A stretch of 10,966 nt of DNA from an uncultured Eubacteriales bacterium. Its GTDB lineage: Bacteria; Bacillota; Clostridia; Oscillospirales; Acutalibacteraceae. Position numbers and translations under genes: made by a program. Location of the stretch: assembly GCA_948815685.1 (NCBI GenBank), contig CAQJOC010000028.1:497-11462 (forward strand). The letters are read 5' to 3'. Positions 1 to 6,930 of the stretch are shown here, in pieces; position 1 is the stretch's first letter; each line of letters opens with the position of its first letter. Under the pieces are notes generated by a model. It searched no databases, was not told where the DNA came from, and was given only the letters and a program-made list of their open reading frames with translations.

Positions 1-3
1 CAA

Positions 4-540
4 ATGGTCGGTTCTATATTTGCTTTAGCTCTGAGTATGATAGTGTTTATAAAAGGATACAAAGCAATTTTAAAGGCGGTTTATCCTATTAAATATGAAG
101 ATATTGTAAATGAAATGTCTAAAGAGTATAATATTGAACCGGAGTTGATTTACGCAGTTATAAAGACGGAAAGCGGTTTTGATAACGGAGCAAAATCCTC
201 TGCAGGAGCACTTGGGCTTATGCAAATTACTCCGAAGACTTTTGAATGGTTAAAAAAGAATAAAAAGAGAACATTAAATGAACCTGAAGAAATTTTGAAT
301 CCTAAAGTGAATATTGGATACGGAGTGCTTTTTTTGAGCATTTTAAGAGAAAAATACGATTCGGAGATTTTAGTTCTGTGTGCATATAATGCAGGTATGA
401 GTGCTGTGGACAGATGGATAAGAGAGAAAAAGGTTTCAAAAAATGAGAAAGACTTTCAAGTTATTCCGTATAAAGAAACAAAATATTATGTAAAGAAAGT
501 GAAAGAATGTAAAAGGATGTATAAGATGCTATATTTTTAG
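4..540 (+). CDS. Membrane-anchored lytic transglycosylase (SLT domain), 5' end uncertain
   Basis: This encodes a 178-residue protein of the soluble-lytic-transglycosylase family, which cleaves the MurNAc-GlcNAc bond of peptidoglycan to leave 1,6-anhydro-MurNAc. Residues 3-17 are hydrophobic and look like an uncleaved signal anchor, placing the catalytic domain outside the membrane. The SLT signatures are all present: AVIKTESGF with the likely catalytic Glu at E56, GLMQI at 71-75, AYNAG at 127-131, and the C-terminal P-x-x-ETKYYVKKV block around 155-166. The ATG at position 4 is the first one visible, but the frame stays open to the window edge, so the true start may lie a little upstream and its ribosome-binding site cannot be judged. 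The length is typical of small Firmicute SLT proteins. The next gene begins 51 bases downstream on the same strand. The family call is secure; the cellular role (wall remodelling or recycling) is inferred. Confidence 0.9.
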   Translation: MVGSIFALALSMIVFIKGYKAILKAVYPIKYEDIVNEMSKEYNIEPELIYAVIKTESGFDNGAKSSAGALGLMQITPKTFEWLKKNKKRTLNEPEEILNPKVNIGYGVLFLSILREKYDSEILVLCAYNAGMSAVDRWIREKKVSKNEKDFQVIPYKETKYYVKKVKECKRMYKMLYF

Positions 541-557
541 CAATTTGAACACATAAT

Positions 558-563
558 TATAAT
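558..563 (+). promoter_or_regulatory. Possible -10 box upstream of the M18 aminopeptidase gene
   Basis: A perfect TATAAT lies in the short gap between the transglycosylase stop and the aminopeptidase start. No good -35 box sits 16-18 bases upstream, and AT-rich sequence gives such matches by chance. The downstream gene may therefore have its own weak promoter or be read through from upstream. Confidence 0.25.
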
Positions 564-578
564 AAAATAATTTTTATT

Positions 579-585
579 AGGGGGA
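579..585 (+). promoter_or_regulatory. Ribosome-binding site of the M18 aminopeptidase
   Basis: AGGGGGA lies 6 bases before the ATG at 592 and supports that start codon. Confidence 0.75.
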
Positions 586-591
586 ATTTTT

Positions 592-1980
592 ATGGATAAC
601 AATAAAGAACTAAGAGAAAAACTTCTTATCAAAAAAAAGAACGGCGGGAGACTTCTTTCTGAAGAGGAAATACAGAAAGCAGAAAAATTTAGTGAAGGTT
701 ATAAAATTTTTTTGGACGAAGGTAAAACAGAGCGGGAAGCCGTGTTTTATGCAGTTGAGGAAGCAAAGAAAAAGGGGTTTGAAGAGTTTGATAAAAATAA
801 ATCTTACAAACCCGGAGATAAAATATACAGTGTTAACAAAGAAAAATCTTTAATTTTAGCTGTAATAGGAAAAAACGGAGTAAAAAATGGAGTAAGTATG
901 GCAATTGCCCATGTCGATTCTCCACGTATAGACTTAAAGCCGAGACCTCTTTATGAAGACAGTGAAATGGCACTGTTTAAGACTCACTACTATGGTGGCA
1001 TAAAAAAATATCAATGGACGGCAATGCCACTTGCCATGCATGGGAAAGTGGTTAGAGCAGACGGAACTCAAGTGGATATTAAGCTTGGAGAAAAGCTGGA
1101 TGAACAGTGCTTTTGTATAACTGACCTTCTGCCTCATCTTGCGGGTGAACAGATGCGTAAAGTAATGTCTAAAGCAATTACTGGAGAAAATTTGAATGTT
1201 GTTGCTGGAAGCATTCCTTTAAGAGAAGATAATGAATCGGACAGTGTAAAATTAAACATCATGAAGTTAATCAATGAGAAATACGATATAACGGAAGAAG
1301 ATTTCGTAAGCGCTGAAATTGAACTGGTACCTGCATATAAGGCACAAGATATAGGATTTGACAGAAGTCTGATAGGGGCATATGGTCATGATGACAGGTC
1401 ATGTGCATATCCATGTTTGGAAGCTATCATGGACACGGAAGTTTCAGATAATACTGTTGTAACCGTTTTAGTGGACAAGGAAGAAATAGGAAGCGAAGGA
1501 AATACCGGAATGAAATCGCTTTTTTTGAAGTATTTTATTGCCGATTTAGCAGAACGTGAGGGACTCAAGGGGAGAGACGTATTAAGAAAATCAAAATGTC
1601 TTTCTGCAGATGTGAATGCAGCATTTGACCCTACCTATTCTGGGGAATACGAGGCAGCTAACAGCTGTTATGTAAATAGAGGAGCTGTTATAACTAAATA
1701 TACCGGAAGCGGAGGAAAAAGCGGAACTTCTGATGCTTCAGCCGAATTTATGGGAGAAGTCAGAAGTAAACTTAACAAAGAAAATGTACTTTGGCAGACA
1801 GGGCAGTTAGGGAAAGTCGATGCCGGAGGAGGAGGCACTATTGCCAAGTATGTGGCTAATTTATGTGTTGATGTTGTCGATGTGGGAATTCCGGTTTTGT
1901 CAATGCATTCGCCGTTTGAAATTGTTTCTAAAATTGACGTTTATATGCTTTACAGGGCAGTCCTTGCTTTTTTTAAATAG
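592..1980 (+). CDS. apeA: M18 family zinc aminopeptidase (aspartyl aminopeptidase-like)
   Basis: This 462-residue cytosolic metallopeptidase should remove N-terminal residues from peptides, with acidic residues preferred in characterised members of family M18. The full di-metal site is visible: HVD (H107, D109), GHDDRSC with the bridging Asp near D267, the EEIGSEG block with E297/E298 (catalytic base and ligand), SADVNAAFD with D340, and SMHSPFE with H439. Length and motif order fit an intact family member, and these enzymes usually form dodecameric tetrahedral particles. The N-terminal pattern (a GKTEREA block followed by AKKKGF) resembles the bacterial 'M18 aminopeptidase 1' (ApeA) branch, so the symbol is tentative. 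The ATG at 592 follows a good SD. A terminator-like hairpin follows the gene, separating it from the ATPase operon. The likely role is peptide catabolism or turnover, consistent with an amino-acid-fermenting anaerobe. Confidence 0.93.
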   Translation: MDNNKELREKLLIKKKNGGRLLSEEEIQKAEKFSEGYKIFLDEGKTEREAVFYAVEEAKKKGFEEFDKNKSYKPGDKIYSVNKEKSLILAVIGKNGVKNGVSMAIAHVDSPRIDLKPRPLYEDSEMALFKTHYYGGIKKYQWTAMPLAMHGKVVRADGTQVDIKLGEKLDEQCFCITDLLPHLAGEQMRKVMSKAITGENLNVVAGSIPLREDNESDSVKLNIMKLINEKYDITEEDFVSAEIELVPAYKAQDIGFDRSLIGAYGHDDRSCAYPCLEAIMDTEVSDNTVVTVLVDKEEIGSEGNTGMKSLFLKYFIADLAEREGLKGRDVLRKSKCLSADVNAAFDPTYSGEYEAANSCYVNRGAVITKYTGSGGKSGTSDASAEFMGEVRSKLNKENVLWQTGQLGKVDAGGGGTIAKYVANLCVDVVDVGIPVLSMHSPFEIVSKIDVYMLYRAVLAFFK

Positions 1981-2009
1981 TTATATATAGTTTTTATTCA
2001 TTTTTACTT

Positions 2010-2086
2010 ATTTACAATTGAATTTTTATAGCTTTGTGATTTATAAAAGTATAAAAAGCTATAAGAACCATTTGTAAATGTTTTTT
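2010..2086 (+). terminator. Probable intrinsic terminator of the aminopeptidase gene (long AU-rich hairpin plus T-run)
   Basis: An outer stem pairs ATTTACAA (2010-2017) with TTGTAAAT (2072-2079). After a small internal loop, an inner stem pairs TTTTTATAGCTTT (2023-2035) with AAAGCTATAAGAA (2055-2067), 13 bp including one G-U. An apical TTATA/TATAA pairing (2041-2045 with 2050-2054) closes on AAAG. A run of six T (2081-2086) follows one base after the outer stem. The hairpin is AU-rich for a terminator but long, and it is well placed 30 bases after the stop codon. Confidence 0.5.
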
Positions 2087-2320
2087 ATTTATACTGTTCT
2101 ATTCTTTTTTATCTATTTTTAATAAATGTTAAAATATAAAACCTTAAAACGTAAGTAAAGTATATAAAAATTAGTTGATTAATATTTAGATAATAAAAAA
2201 ATAAAAATATGTATAAAAAGTAAGGAAATATTTGGGAAAAAATAATTTAAACATTTCATTTCATGAGTTTAAAGTTAATATTTTTTCATAAAAAGGTGAA
2301 ATTAAGTTTTTTATGTTGTA

Positions 2321-2349
2321 AAATTTGGTAAAACGAATTATCCGAATTT
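2321..2349. repeat. Inverted repeat upstream of the operon promoter
   Basis: AAATTTGG (2321-2328) and CCGAATTT (2342-2349) can pair over 8 bp with one G-U, around a 13-base loop. It lies about 120 bases upstream of the predicted -35 box. It could be an operator or chance in AT-rich sequence; nothing else supports a function. Confidence 0.25.
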
Positions 2350-2470
2350 GCAGAAAGATAAAGAACAAAAAAATAAAAGAAGAAATAAAAAAAGAAAATA
2401 GAAGGAAAAAACGAAAAATTTATAAATAGATAAAAAAATCGACAAAAAATAAAATTTTTATTGAAAACTA

Positions 2471-2498
2471 TTGACAATTCTTGTTTTATAAAGATAAT
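2471..2498 (+). promoter_or_regulatory. Sigma-A-type promoter of the V/A-type ATPase operon
   Basis: A perfect -35 TTGACA (2471-2476) is followed after 16 bases by GATAAT (2493-2498), a 5/6 match to the -10 consensus. A perfect TATAAT also occurs at 2505-2510, but 28 bases from TTGACA, so it would need a different, weak -35. Transcription is expected to start near 2504-2507, giving a leader of about 45 bases before the first operon gene. Confidence 0.7.
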
Positions 2499-2535
2499 TT
2501 TATGTATAATATATATTAGCTATGTAATGATTTTT

Positions 2536-2541
2536 AAGGGA
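2536..2541 (+). promoter_or_regulatory. Ribosome-binding site that decides the TTG start of subunit G/H
   Basis: AAGGGA lies 9 bases before TTG 2551. From the in-frame ATG at 2560 the spacing would be 18 bases, so TTG 2551 is the better start. Confidence 0.65.
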
Positions 2542-2550
2542 TGATTTAGA

Positions 2551-2862
2551 TTGAAAGATATGATAGAGCAAATTATCAGTACAGATAAAAAATCGAGAGA
2601 ATCTGTGGAAAAGGCAAAACAGATTAGAATACGTGCTGCTCAAAAAATAGTTGATATCCGTGAAAGGAAAAGGAAAGAATATCTTGAAAAAGCGAGGGCA
2701 AACATAGAGGTAATTGCAGAAGAGGAAAGAGTTAGGGCGGACGCTAAGTTAAAGGCAATAGAAAGAGAATATGAAGAAATTGAGAAAGAAATAAATGAAG
2801 TTTATGATGAAAATTACGAGACGTGGGTTAAAATGCTTGTACAGAGAGTGATTGAGGGGTGA
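2551..2862 (+). CDS. atpH: V/A-type ATPase subunit G/H (peripheral stalk coiled coil)
   Basis: This encodes a 103-residue, highly charged protein that is nearly all predicted coiled coil, rich in Lys, Glu and Arg, with Ala-containing heptads through about residues 15-85. It ends in a short segment (WVKMLVQRVIEG) typical of the AhaH/NtpH-like subunit. In this family the protein pairs with subunit E to form the peripheral stalks that hold the A3B3 head still against membrane subunit I. The TTG at 2551 is chosen because AAGGGA precedes it by 9 bases; an ATG at 2560 would remove only three residues. It is the first gene of the operon, directly after the promoter, and the next gene starts 5 bases after its stop. 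Sequence similarity in such coiled coils is weak, so the call rests largely on length, composition and operon position. Naming varies (G, H, AhaH). Confidence 0.8.
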   Translation: MKDMIEQIISTDKKSRESVEKAKQIRIRAAQKIVDIRERKRKEYLEKARANIEVIAEEERVRADAKLKAIEREYEEIEKEINEVYDENYETWVKMLVQRVIEG

Positions 2863-2867
2863 AATAA

Positions 2868-3920
2868 GTGTTTTCTTTTGCGTCTAATGCGGTTTTATCT
2901 AAGGCAAGGGCAATGTACGGAAAAAGAATAAAGGAAAAAAATTATAATGAGCTACTGAATTGTAAAAGTGTTACGGAGGTTGCACTTTATTTAAAACGAA
3001 AAACGACTTATGAAGACGTACTGCAGGTCATGGATGAAAGCGATATTCACAGAGGTAAACTTGAAGAGATTTTAAGACAACAACTATTTTATGATTTTGC
3101 AAGACTCGGACGGTATGATTTATCGGTAGGAGAAAAATTTTTTTCATATTTAATATCCCGTGCGGAAATAGAAAAAATTATGCATAGTCTGATGTTTTTT
3201 AAAAGTGAAAAATCCGGAACTTATACTTATCCTCTACCTCCGATTTTTGAAAATCACACCAAAATAGATTTTTATAAACTTTCGGATATTAAAAATTATG
3301 ATGACTTTTTGGATGCGGTAAAAAATTCACCGTATTACAAAATACTTATTCCTTTAAGACCTGAGCCAGACAGCGAGGTGGACTTGACCAAGCTGGAAAC
3401 AGTACTTTACACTTATTTATATAAAATTATGTTTGATATAATAAATGAAAATTTAAAAGGGACGTATCGTGCGGAAATGAAAGATTTGTTTAATTCATAC
3501 ATAGACTTAAGCAATCTTGTCAGGATTATTAGAATGAAAACAAATTATAATTTAAGTAAAGAATACATTTTTTCTTCTCTTTTAAGATTTGGTACGCTTA
3601 AGAAACAACAAATTGAAAAATTCATTGAATCAAAAGATTTTGAACATATGATAAAAGATATAGAAAATACAAGAATTGCAAAAAAATGGCTTGGCGAAAA
3701 AAATGGAATAAATAATAACGGAAAGATAGATGATAATGCTCCTAAAAATATGAGATTTAAAAAATGTACACACTATATAAGATTTTCGAAATCTCCTCCG
3801 GTCGTTTTAATGTCATATATTTTTCTTAAAGAAATAGAACTTTTAAATATAACGAATATTATTGAAGGAATACGATACAATGTAGCTGTGGATGAAATTA
3901 AAAAAATTTTAATAAGATAG
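2868..3920 (+). CDS. ntpC: V/A-type ATPase subunit C (rotor-ring adaptor, V0 d-like)
   Basis: This 350-residue soluble protein matches subunit C, the funnel-shaped homologue of eukaryotic V0 subunit d. It sits on the K ring and links it to the central shaft D/F. The N-terminal pattern (NAVLSKARAMYGKR, residues 7-20), the repeated helical segments with the L-x-x-LVRIIRMK motif near 214-224, and the C-terminal KEIELLNITNIIEGIRY block (321-337) are characteristic. The start is GTG 2868, with GAGGGG in the tail of the preceding gene about 8 bases upstream, so the two genes are probably translationally coupled. A short Asn/Lys-rich stretch near 278-298 looks like a variable loop. In Enterococcus hirae and the archaeal operons subunit C follows E; here it is the second gene, before I, which is a different arrangement. 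The family call is firm. Confidence 0.92.
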   Translation: MFSFASNAVLSKARAMYGKRIKEKNYNELLNCKSVTEVALYLKRKTTYEDVLQVMDESDIHRGKLEEILRQQLFYDFARLGRYDLSVGEKFFSYLISRAEIEKIMHSLMFFKSEKSGTYTYPLPPIFENHTKIDFYKLSDIKNYDDFLDAVKNSPYYKILIPLRPEPDSEVDLTKLETVLYTYLYKIMFDIINENLKGTYRAEMKDLFNSYIDLSNLVRIIRMKTNYNLSKEYIFSSLLRFGTLKKQQIEKFIESKDFEHMIKDIENTRIAKKWLGEKNGINNNGKIDDNAPKNMRFKKCTHYIRFSKSPPVVLMSYIFLKEIELLNITNIIEGIRYNVAVDEIKKILIR

Positions 3921-3927
3921 TTTTAAA

Positions 3928-3934
3928 AAGGAGG
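3928..3934 (+). promoter_or_regulatory. Strong ribosome-binding site that decides the TTG start of subunit I
   Basis: AAGGAGG, a near-perfect SD, lies 8 bases before TTG 3943 and fixes this non-ATG start. Confidence 0.85.
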
Positions 3935-3942
3935 TTTTAAAC

Positions 3943-5880
3943 TTGAGTGTTGCAGAGATGAAACTTATAAGTATAATCGGACTTATGCAGGATTTAGGGG
4001 ACGTCGTTCGAATATGTGGAAAATCCGAATCATTTCAACCGGACAATGTGTTTTCATTTTATTCAAATACAGAAAAATTTGTGCCGGTTAATGAAGAAAG
4101 TCATTATACAAAGCTTATAAATAAGATATCCGAAATAGCAAAAGGTGCAAAATGGAAGCTTAAAGTCGTTGAGACATCTGATTTCGATGCAGATAATGCC
4201 CAAATTGCCGAATATGTTGATTATATTTCTGACAAAATGAGGGAACTTTCGACAGAAAAAAACGGACTTTTGGAAAAAAGTAAAAAATATAAAAGTGAGA
4301 TAAGCAAAATTGAAAAATTCAGAGGTCTTGACGCTAAAATAAATGAACTTATGGATTGCGAATATGTAAAGGTTAGGTTTGGAAAAATTCCCAGAGAAAG
4401 CTTTGAAAAACTTTCGTTTTATGGTTCTGACGACGACATATTGTTTTTCCCATGCAGTCAGGATAATTTATATTATTGGGGTATCTATTTTGCTCCTATT
4501 GAAAGAATCAATGAAGTTGACAGAATTTTTTCAAGCCTTTATTTTGAAAATATTGAAATAGAAAATTTTGATGGAACGGTAGAAGAAAAAATAGAAAATT
4601 TTCAAAGCGAATTTCGTAAATTAAGTGAAGAAATTTTTATATTGGATAAGAAAATAGAGTTGTTTTGGGAACAGCAAAAAGGACAGTGTTTAAGGGTTTA
4701 TTCAAAACTTAAAGAACTTGAAGCATTTTGTGAAATAAGAAAATTTGCGGCAAGATATAATGAAAGTTTTATACTTGTCGGATGGATTCCGGCTGAGAAA
4801 GAACGTGAGTTTTGTGGAAAATTATCTGAAATAAACGGTGTGGAGTACTCGACGGAAACAGGTCAGAATATTTTAGGCCATTCTCCTCCGGTTAAGCTAA
4901 AAAATAAAAAGATATTTAGACCATTTGAATTTTTCGTTGACACCTATGGACTCCCATCTTATGATGAAATTGACCCGACAATATTTGTATCGATAACTTA
5001 TACGCTTTTGTTTGGGATTATGTTTGCAGATTTAGGGCAGGGACTTATAGTTTCGGTTGTAGGGTATTTAATGTGGAAATTGAAAAAAATGAGACTTGGC
5101 AAACCACTTATATTATGTGGACTGTCATCAGCGGTATTTGGAACGATTTTCGGTTCGGTCTTCGGATATGAACATATGCTTGACCCTTTTTATAAATCTG
5201 TTTTCGGGCTTAATGAAAAGCCAATAGAAGTAATGGATTCGGGAGCGACTAATACGATAATTTATTCGGCTGTGGGAATAGGAATAGTACTTTTGATTTT
5301 TGCAATGATTTTAAATATTTATTCTTCAATCAGAAGACATAAATACGGAAATGCGATTTTTGGTCAAAATGGAATATCCGGTTTAATTCTTTATACGTCC
5401 TCGGTAGTGTTGCTACTTGATATGATGGTTTTTCATTTTAATTTTGCCAATCCGATAAGTATAATATTTTTTATAGGAATTCCTTTGATATTTATAATGT
5501 TTAGTGAAATTTTGAGTGCACTTATTGATAAAAAAGCCGATTGGAAACCGGAAAGTTGGGGAGACTATTTAGCCCAAAGTATCTTTGAAATGTTTGAAGT
5601 GGTTTTAAGTTACGTTACAAATACAATGTCTTTTCTTAGAGTAGGTGCTTTTGTACTTGTTCACGCAGGCATGATGATGGTAGTGTTTACAATAGCGGAA
5701 ATGCTGGGCGGAACAGGATATATTATAGCGGTAATTATAGGTAATATATTTGTTATGTGTCTTGAAGCACTTTTAGCGGGAATTCAAGTTTTAAGATTGG
5801 AGTTTTATGAAATGTTTAGTAGATTTTTTGATGGGCAGGGGAGACCGTTTGCACCTGTAAAGCTAAAAAGACAAATTTGA
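3943..5880 (+). CDS. ntpI: V/A-type ATPase subunit I (membrane stator, V0 a-like)
   Basis: This 645-residue protein is the stator of the membrane sector, providing the two ion half-channels beside the K ring and anchoring the peripheral stalks. Residues 1 to about 345 form the soluble arm with coiled-coil stretches near 95-125 and 212-260. The rest holds seven or eight membrane segments, roughly 347-378, 387-408, 438-460, 479-500, 504-527, 561-588 and 591-618. The junction motif PSYDEIDPT (338-346) followed by LLFGIMFADLGQG is diagnostic. R566 in SFLRVGAF and R618 in QVLRLEFYE match the two conserved arginines of yeast Vph1 (R735, R799) that face the ring carboxylate. It starts at TTG with an excellent SD, 22 bases after subunit C. 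Length and motifs show an intact gene. A purine-rich spacer of about 100 bases separates it from ntpK. Confidence 0.96.
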   Translation: MSVAEMKLISIIGLMQDLGDVVRICGKSESFQPDNVFSFYSNTEKFVPVNEESHYTKLINKISEIAKGAKWKLKVVETSDFDADNAQIAEYVDYISDKMRELSTEKNGLLEKSKKYKSEISKIEKFRGLDAKINELMDCEYVKVRFGKIPRESFEKLSFYGSDDDILFFPCSQDNLYYWGIYFAPIERINEVDRIFSSLYFENIEIENFDGTVEEKIENFQSEFRKLSEEIFILDKKIELFWEQQKGQCLRVYSKLKELEAFCEIRKFAARYNESFILVGWIPAEKEREFCGKLSEINGVEYSTETGQNILGHSPPVKLKNKKIFRPFEFFVDTYGLPSYDEIDPTIFVSITYTLLFGIMFADLGQGLIVSVVGYLMWKLKKMRLGKPLILCGLSSAVFGTIFGSVFGYEHMLDPFYKSVFGLNEKPIEVMDSGATNTIIYSAVGIGIVLLIFAMILNIYSSIRRHKYGNAIFGQNGISGLILYTSSVVLLLDMMVFHFNFANPISIIFFIGIPLIFIMFSEILSALIDKKADWKPESWGDYLAQSIFEMFEVVLSYVTNTMSFLRVGAFVLVHAGMMMVVFTIAEMLGGTGYIIAVIIGNIFVMCLEALLAGIQVLRLEFYEMFSRFFDGQGRPFAPVKLKRQI

Positions 5881-5966
5881 TAAGAGAATTGAAAAAAGAT
5901 AGATAAACCTATTAAAAAAAGTAAAAATGAATAAAAGGAAACAAAAGAAAATAAAAGGAAATTTTT
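5881..5966 (+). repeat. Purine-rich spacer with a repeated 11-mer between ntpI and ntpK
   Basis: The spacer is dominated by A and G on the coding strand. The 11-mer ATAAAAGGAAA occurs at 5931-5941 and again, identical, at 5951-5961, a period of 20 bases. No gene or clear hairpin is present. The second copy lies just upstream of the ntpK SD and resembles an SD itself (AAGGAAA). Confidence 0.6.
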
Positions 5967-5972
5967 GGAGGT
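5967..5972 (+). promoter_or_regulatory. Ribosome-binding site that decides the ntpK start
   Basis: GGAGGT lies 9 bases before ATG 5982. The upstream in-frame TTG at 5973 directly abuts this site and cannot use it, so ATG 5982 (or the adjacent ATG 5985) is the start. Confidence 0.85.
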
Positions 5973-5981
5973 TTGATTTTT

Positions 5982-6476
5982 ATGATGAATTTAATATTGA
6001 TAATGTGTTGTATAGTTCCCGCACTTTTTGTTTTATTAACTACACTGGTGGCGATTAAGGCTGTAAAAAGGGGAGTTGATAAAAAGGTTGCTGTATTTTC
6101 ACAAATAGGGTCGGCAGTATGTGTAATGTTTATGTGCTTTTTAATACCGGGAGTCTGCAAAATACATGAAGCGGCGGAAGTTACAAATTCGGAATCAAAG
6201 GTGGAGACTGCAGAAAGTGCAGAAATAAAAAGTGCTTCGTCTATGGGATTTGCCATAGGACTGGTTGCTGCAGCGGTTGTTACAGGTCTTTCGGGAATCG
6301 GAGGAGGAATTGCTGTGGCATCAGCGGCTCCGGCAGCTATTGCGGCAACTTCCGAAGACCCTAAAGCTTTCGGTAAGTCGCTTATATTTGTTGCACTCGG
6401 GGAGGGAATTGCTCTTTACGGACTTCTTGTATCAATAATGATTTTCAGCAAAATAGACCAATTACTGGGGGTGTAG
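5982..6476 (+). CDS. ntpK: V/A-type ATPase subunit K (rotor-ring proteolipid, four-helix form)
   Basis: This 164-residue hydrophobic protein forms the rotating membrane ring. It has two helical hairpins: residues about 3-25 and 36-58, then about 88-123 and 131-156. Only the second hairpin has the usual proteolipid sequence, with the Gly/Ala-rich GLSGIGGGIAVASAA helix, the SEDP cytoplasmic loop (124-127) and the ion-binding Glu at E141 in LGEGIALYG. The first hairpin has no membrane carboxylate and little proteolipid signature. Its loop is basic (KAVKRGVDKK) and so cytoplasmic by the positive-inside rule. An acidic linker (about 60-84) would lie outside. One carboxylate per four helices lowers ions per ATP and suits pumping. 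I see no Gln before the TM3 Gly motif and no Ser/Thr after E141 as in F-type Na+ rings, and no TQ pair as in E. hirae NtpK, so proton use is more likely but not proven. Confidence 0.93.
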   Translation: MMNLILIMCCIVPALFVLLTTLVAIKAVKRGVDKKVAVFSQIGSAVCVMFMCFLIPGVCKIHEAAEVTNSESKVETAESAEIKSASSMGFAIGLVAAAVVTGLSGIGGGIAVASAAPAAIAATSEDPKAFGKSLIFVALGEGIALYGLLVSIMIFSKIDQLLGV

Positions 6477-6479
6477 CCC

Positions 6480-6788
6480 ATGAAGTTTTACCTTATAAGT
6501 GATAATGTGGATACGATAGTCGGAATGAGGCTTGCAGGTATAAGCGGGACTTTAGTCCATGAAGAATGTGAGGTAAAAACGGCGCTTAGTAAAGCTGTTG
6601 AAATGAAAGATGTTGCTGTGATTTTGATAACGGAAAAGCTTGTAAAGTTGTGTGAAAGTTTAGTTTATGAGCTTAAGCTCAAGTGCAGAGGTCCTTTGAT
6701 AGTGGAAATTCCGGATAGACATGGAGAGGGAAGGACAAAAGATTCAATAACGAGATATGTAAGGGATGCCATAGGTCTAAAAATTTAA
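6480..6788 (+). CDS. ntpF: V/A-type ATPase subunit F (central rotor)
   Basis: This 102-residue protein has the small alpha/beta fold of subunit F, which binds shaft subunit D and helps couple and regulate rotation. The N-terminal strand MKFYLISD, the following VGMRLAGISG motif (14-23), the VAVILITEKL strand (45-54), and PLIVEIPDRHG (72-82) are typical. It begins 3 bases after the ntpK stop, and its SD (GGGGGTG, 6467-6473) lies in the last codons of ntpK, so translation of the two genes is probably coupled. In E. hirae nomenclature the equivalent protein is NtpG. In many operons F lies directly before A; here E is between them. A 150-base pyrimidine-rich repeat spacer follows. The call is firm. 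Confidence 0.92.
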   Translation: MKFYLISDNVDTIVGMRLAGISGTLVHEECEVKTALSKAVEMKDVAVILITEKLVKLCESLVYELKLKCRGPLIVEIPDRHGEGRTKDSITRYVRDAIGLKI

Positions 6789-6923
6789 ATTTATTTTTTA
6801 TTCTTATTTTTATTCTTATTTTTTACCTTTACTTTTATCCTTTATTTTTATATTTATATTTCTTTGTACCAATGTTTTTGTTTTCACATTTATTTTCACA
6901 TTCCTTTCACATTTTATTTAAGC
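6789..6923 (+). repeat. Pyrimidine-rich tandem-repeat spacer between ntpF and ntpE
   Basis: The spacer is almost free of G on the coding strand: I count only three between 6789 and 6920. From 6791 it is built of degenerate 12-13-base units of the type TTATTTTTTATTC, about five copies to 6852. Positions 6793-6825 form a perfect 33-base mirror repeat centred on 6809. A second family follows: TTTTCACATTTA (6881-6892), TTTTCACATTCC (6893-6904), TTTCACATTTTA (6905-6916). There is no convincing promoter or hairpin. The open frame that runs into ntpE through this spacer is not thought to be coding. Confidence 0.7.
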
Positions 6924-6930
6924 AGGGAGG
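6924..6930 (+). promoter_or_regulatory. Ribosome-binding site that decides the ntpE start
   Basis: AGGGAGG lies 8 bases before ATG 6939. The frame stays open upstream to 6864, but that part is low-complexity spacer without an SD. Confidence 0.85.

Larger units (their letters stand above)
1981..2550. other. 570-base AT-rich intergenic region before the ATPase operon
   Basis: I find no credible gene here on either strand. The one sizeable minus-strand open frame (2286-2477) is a Phe-rich translation of poly-A sequence. The region holds a terminator-like hairpin (2010-2086), two smaller inverted repeats (2246-2273 and 2321-2349), a strongly purine-rich A tract on the + strand (about 2352-2418), and the operon promoter (2471-2498). 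I recognise no known riboswitch, T-box or tRNA. Confidence 0.7.

Noticed and set aside
2286..2477. Minus-strand open frame of 63 codons in the intergenic region
   Set aside because: It is a Phe-rich translation of an A-rich tract with no SD and no recognisable domain, and it overlaps the operon promoter.
6791..6916. CRISPR array
   Set aside because: Units are only 12-13 bases, degenerate and without spacers. This is a simple low-complexity tandem repeat.
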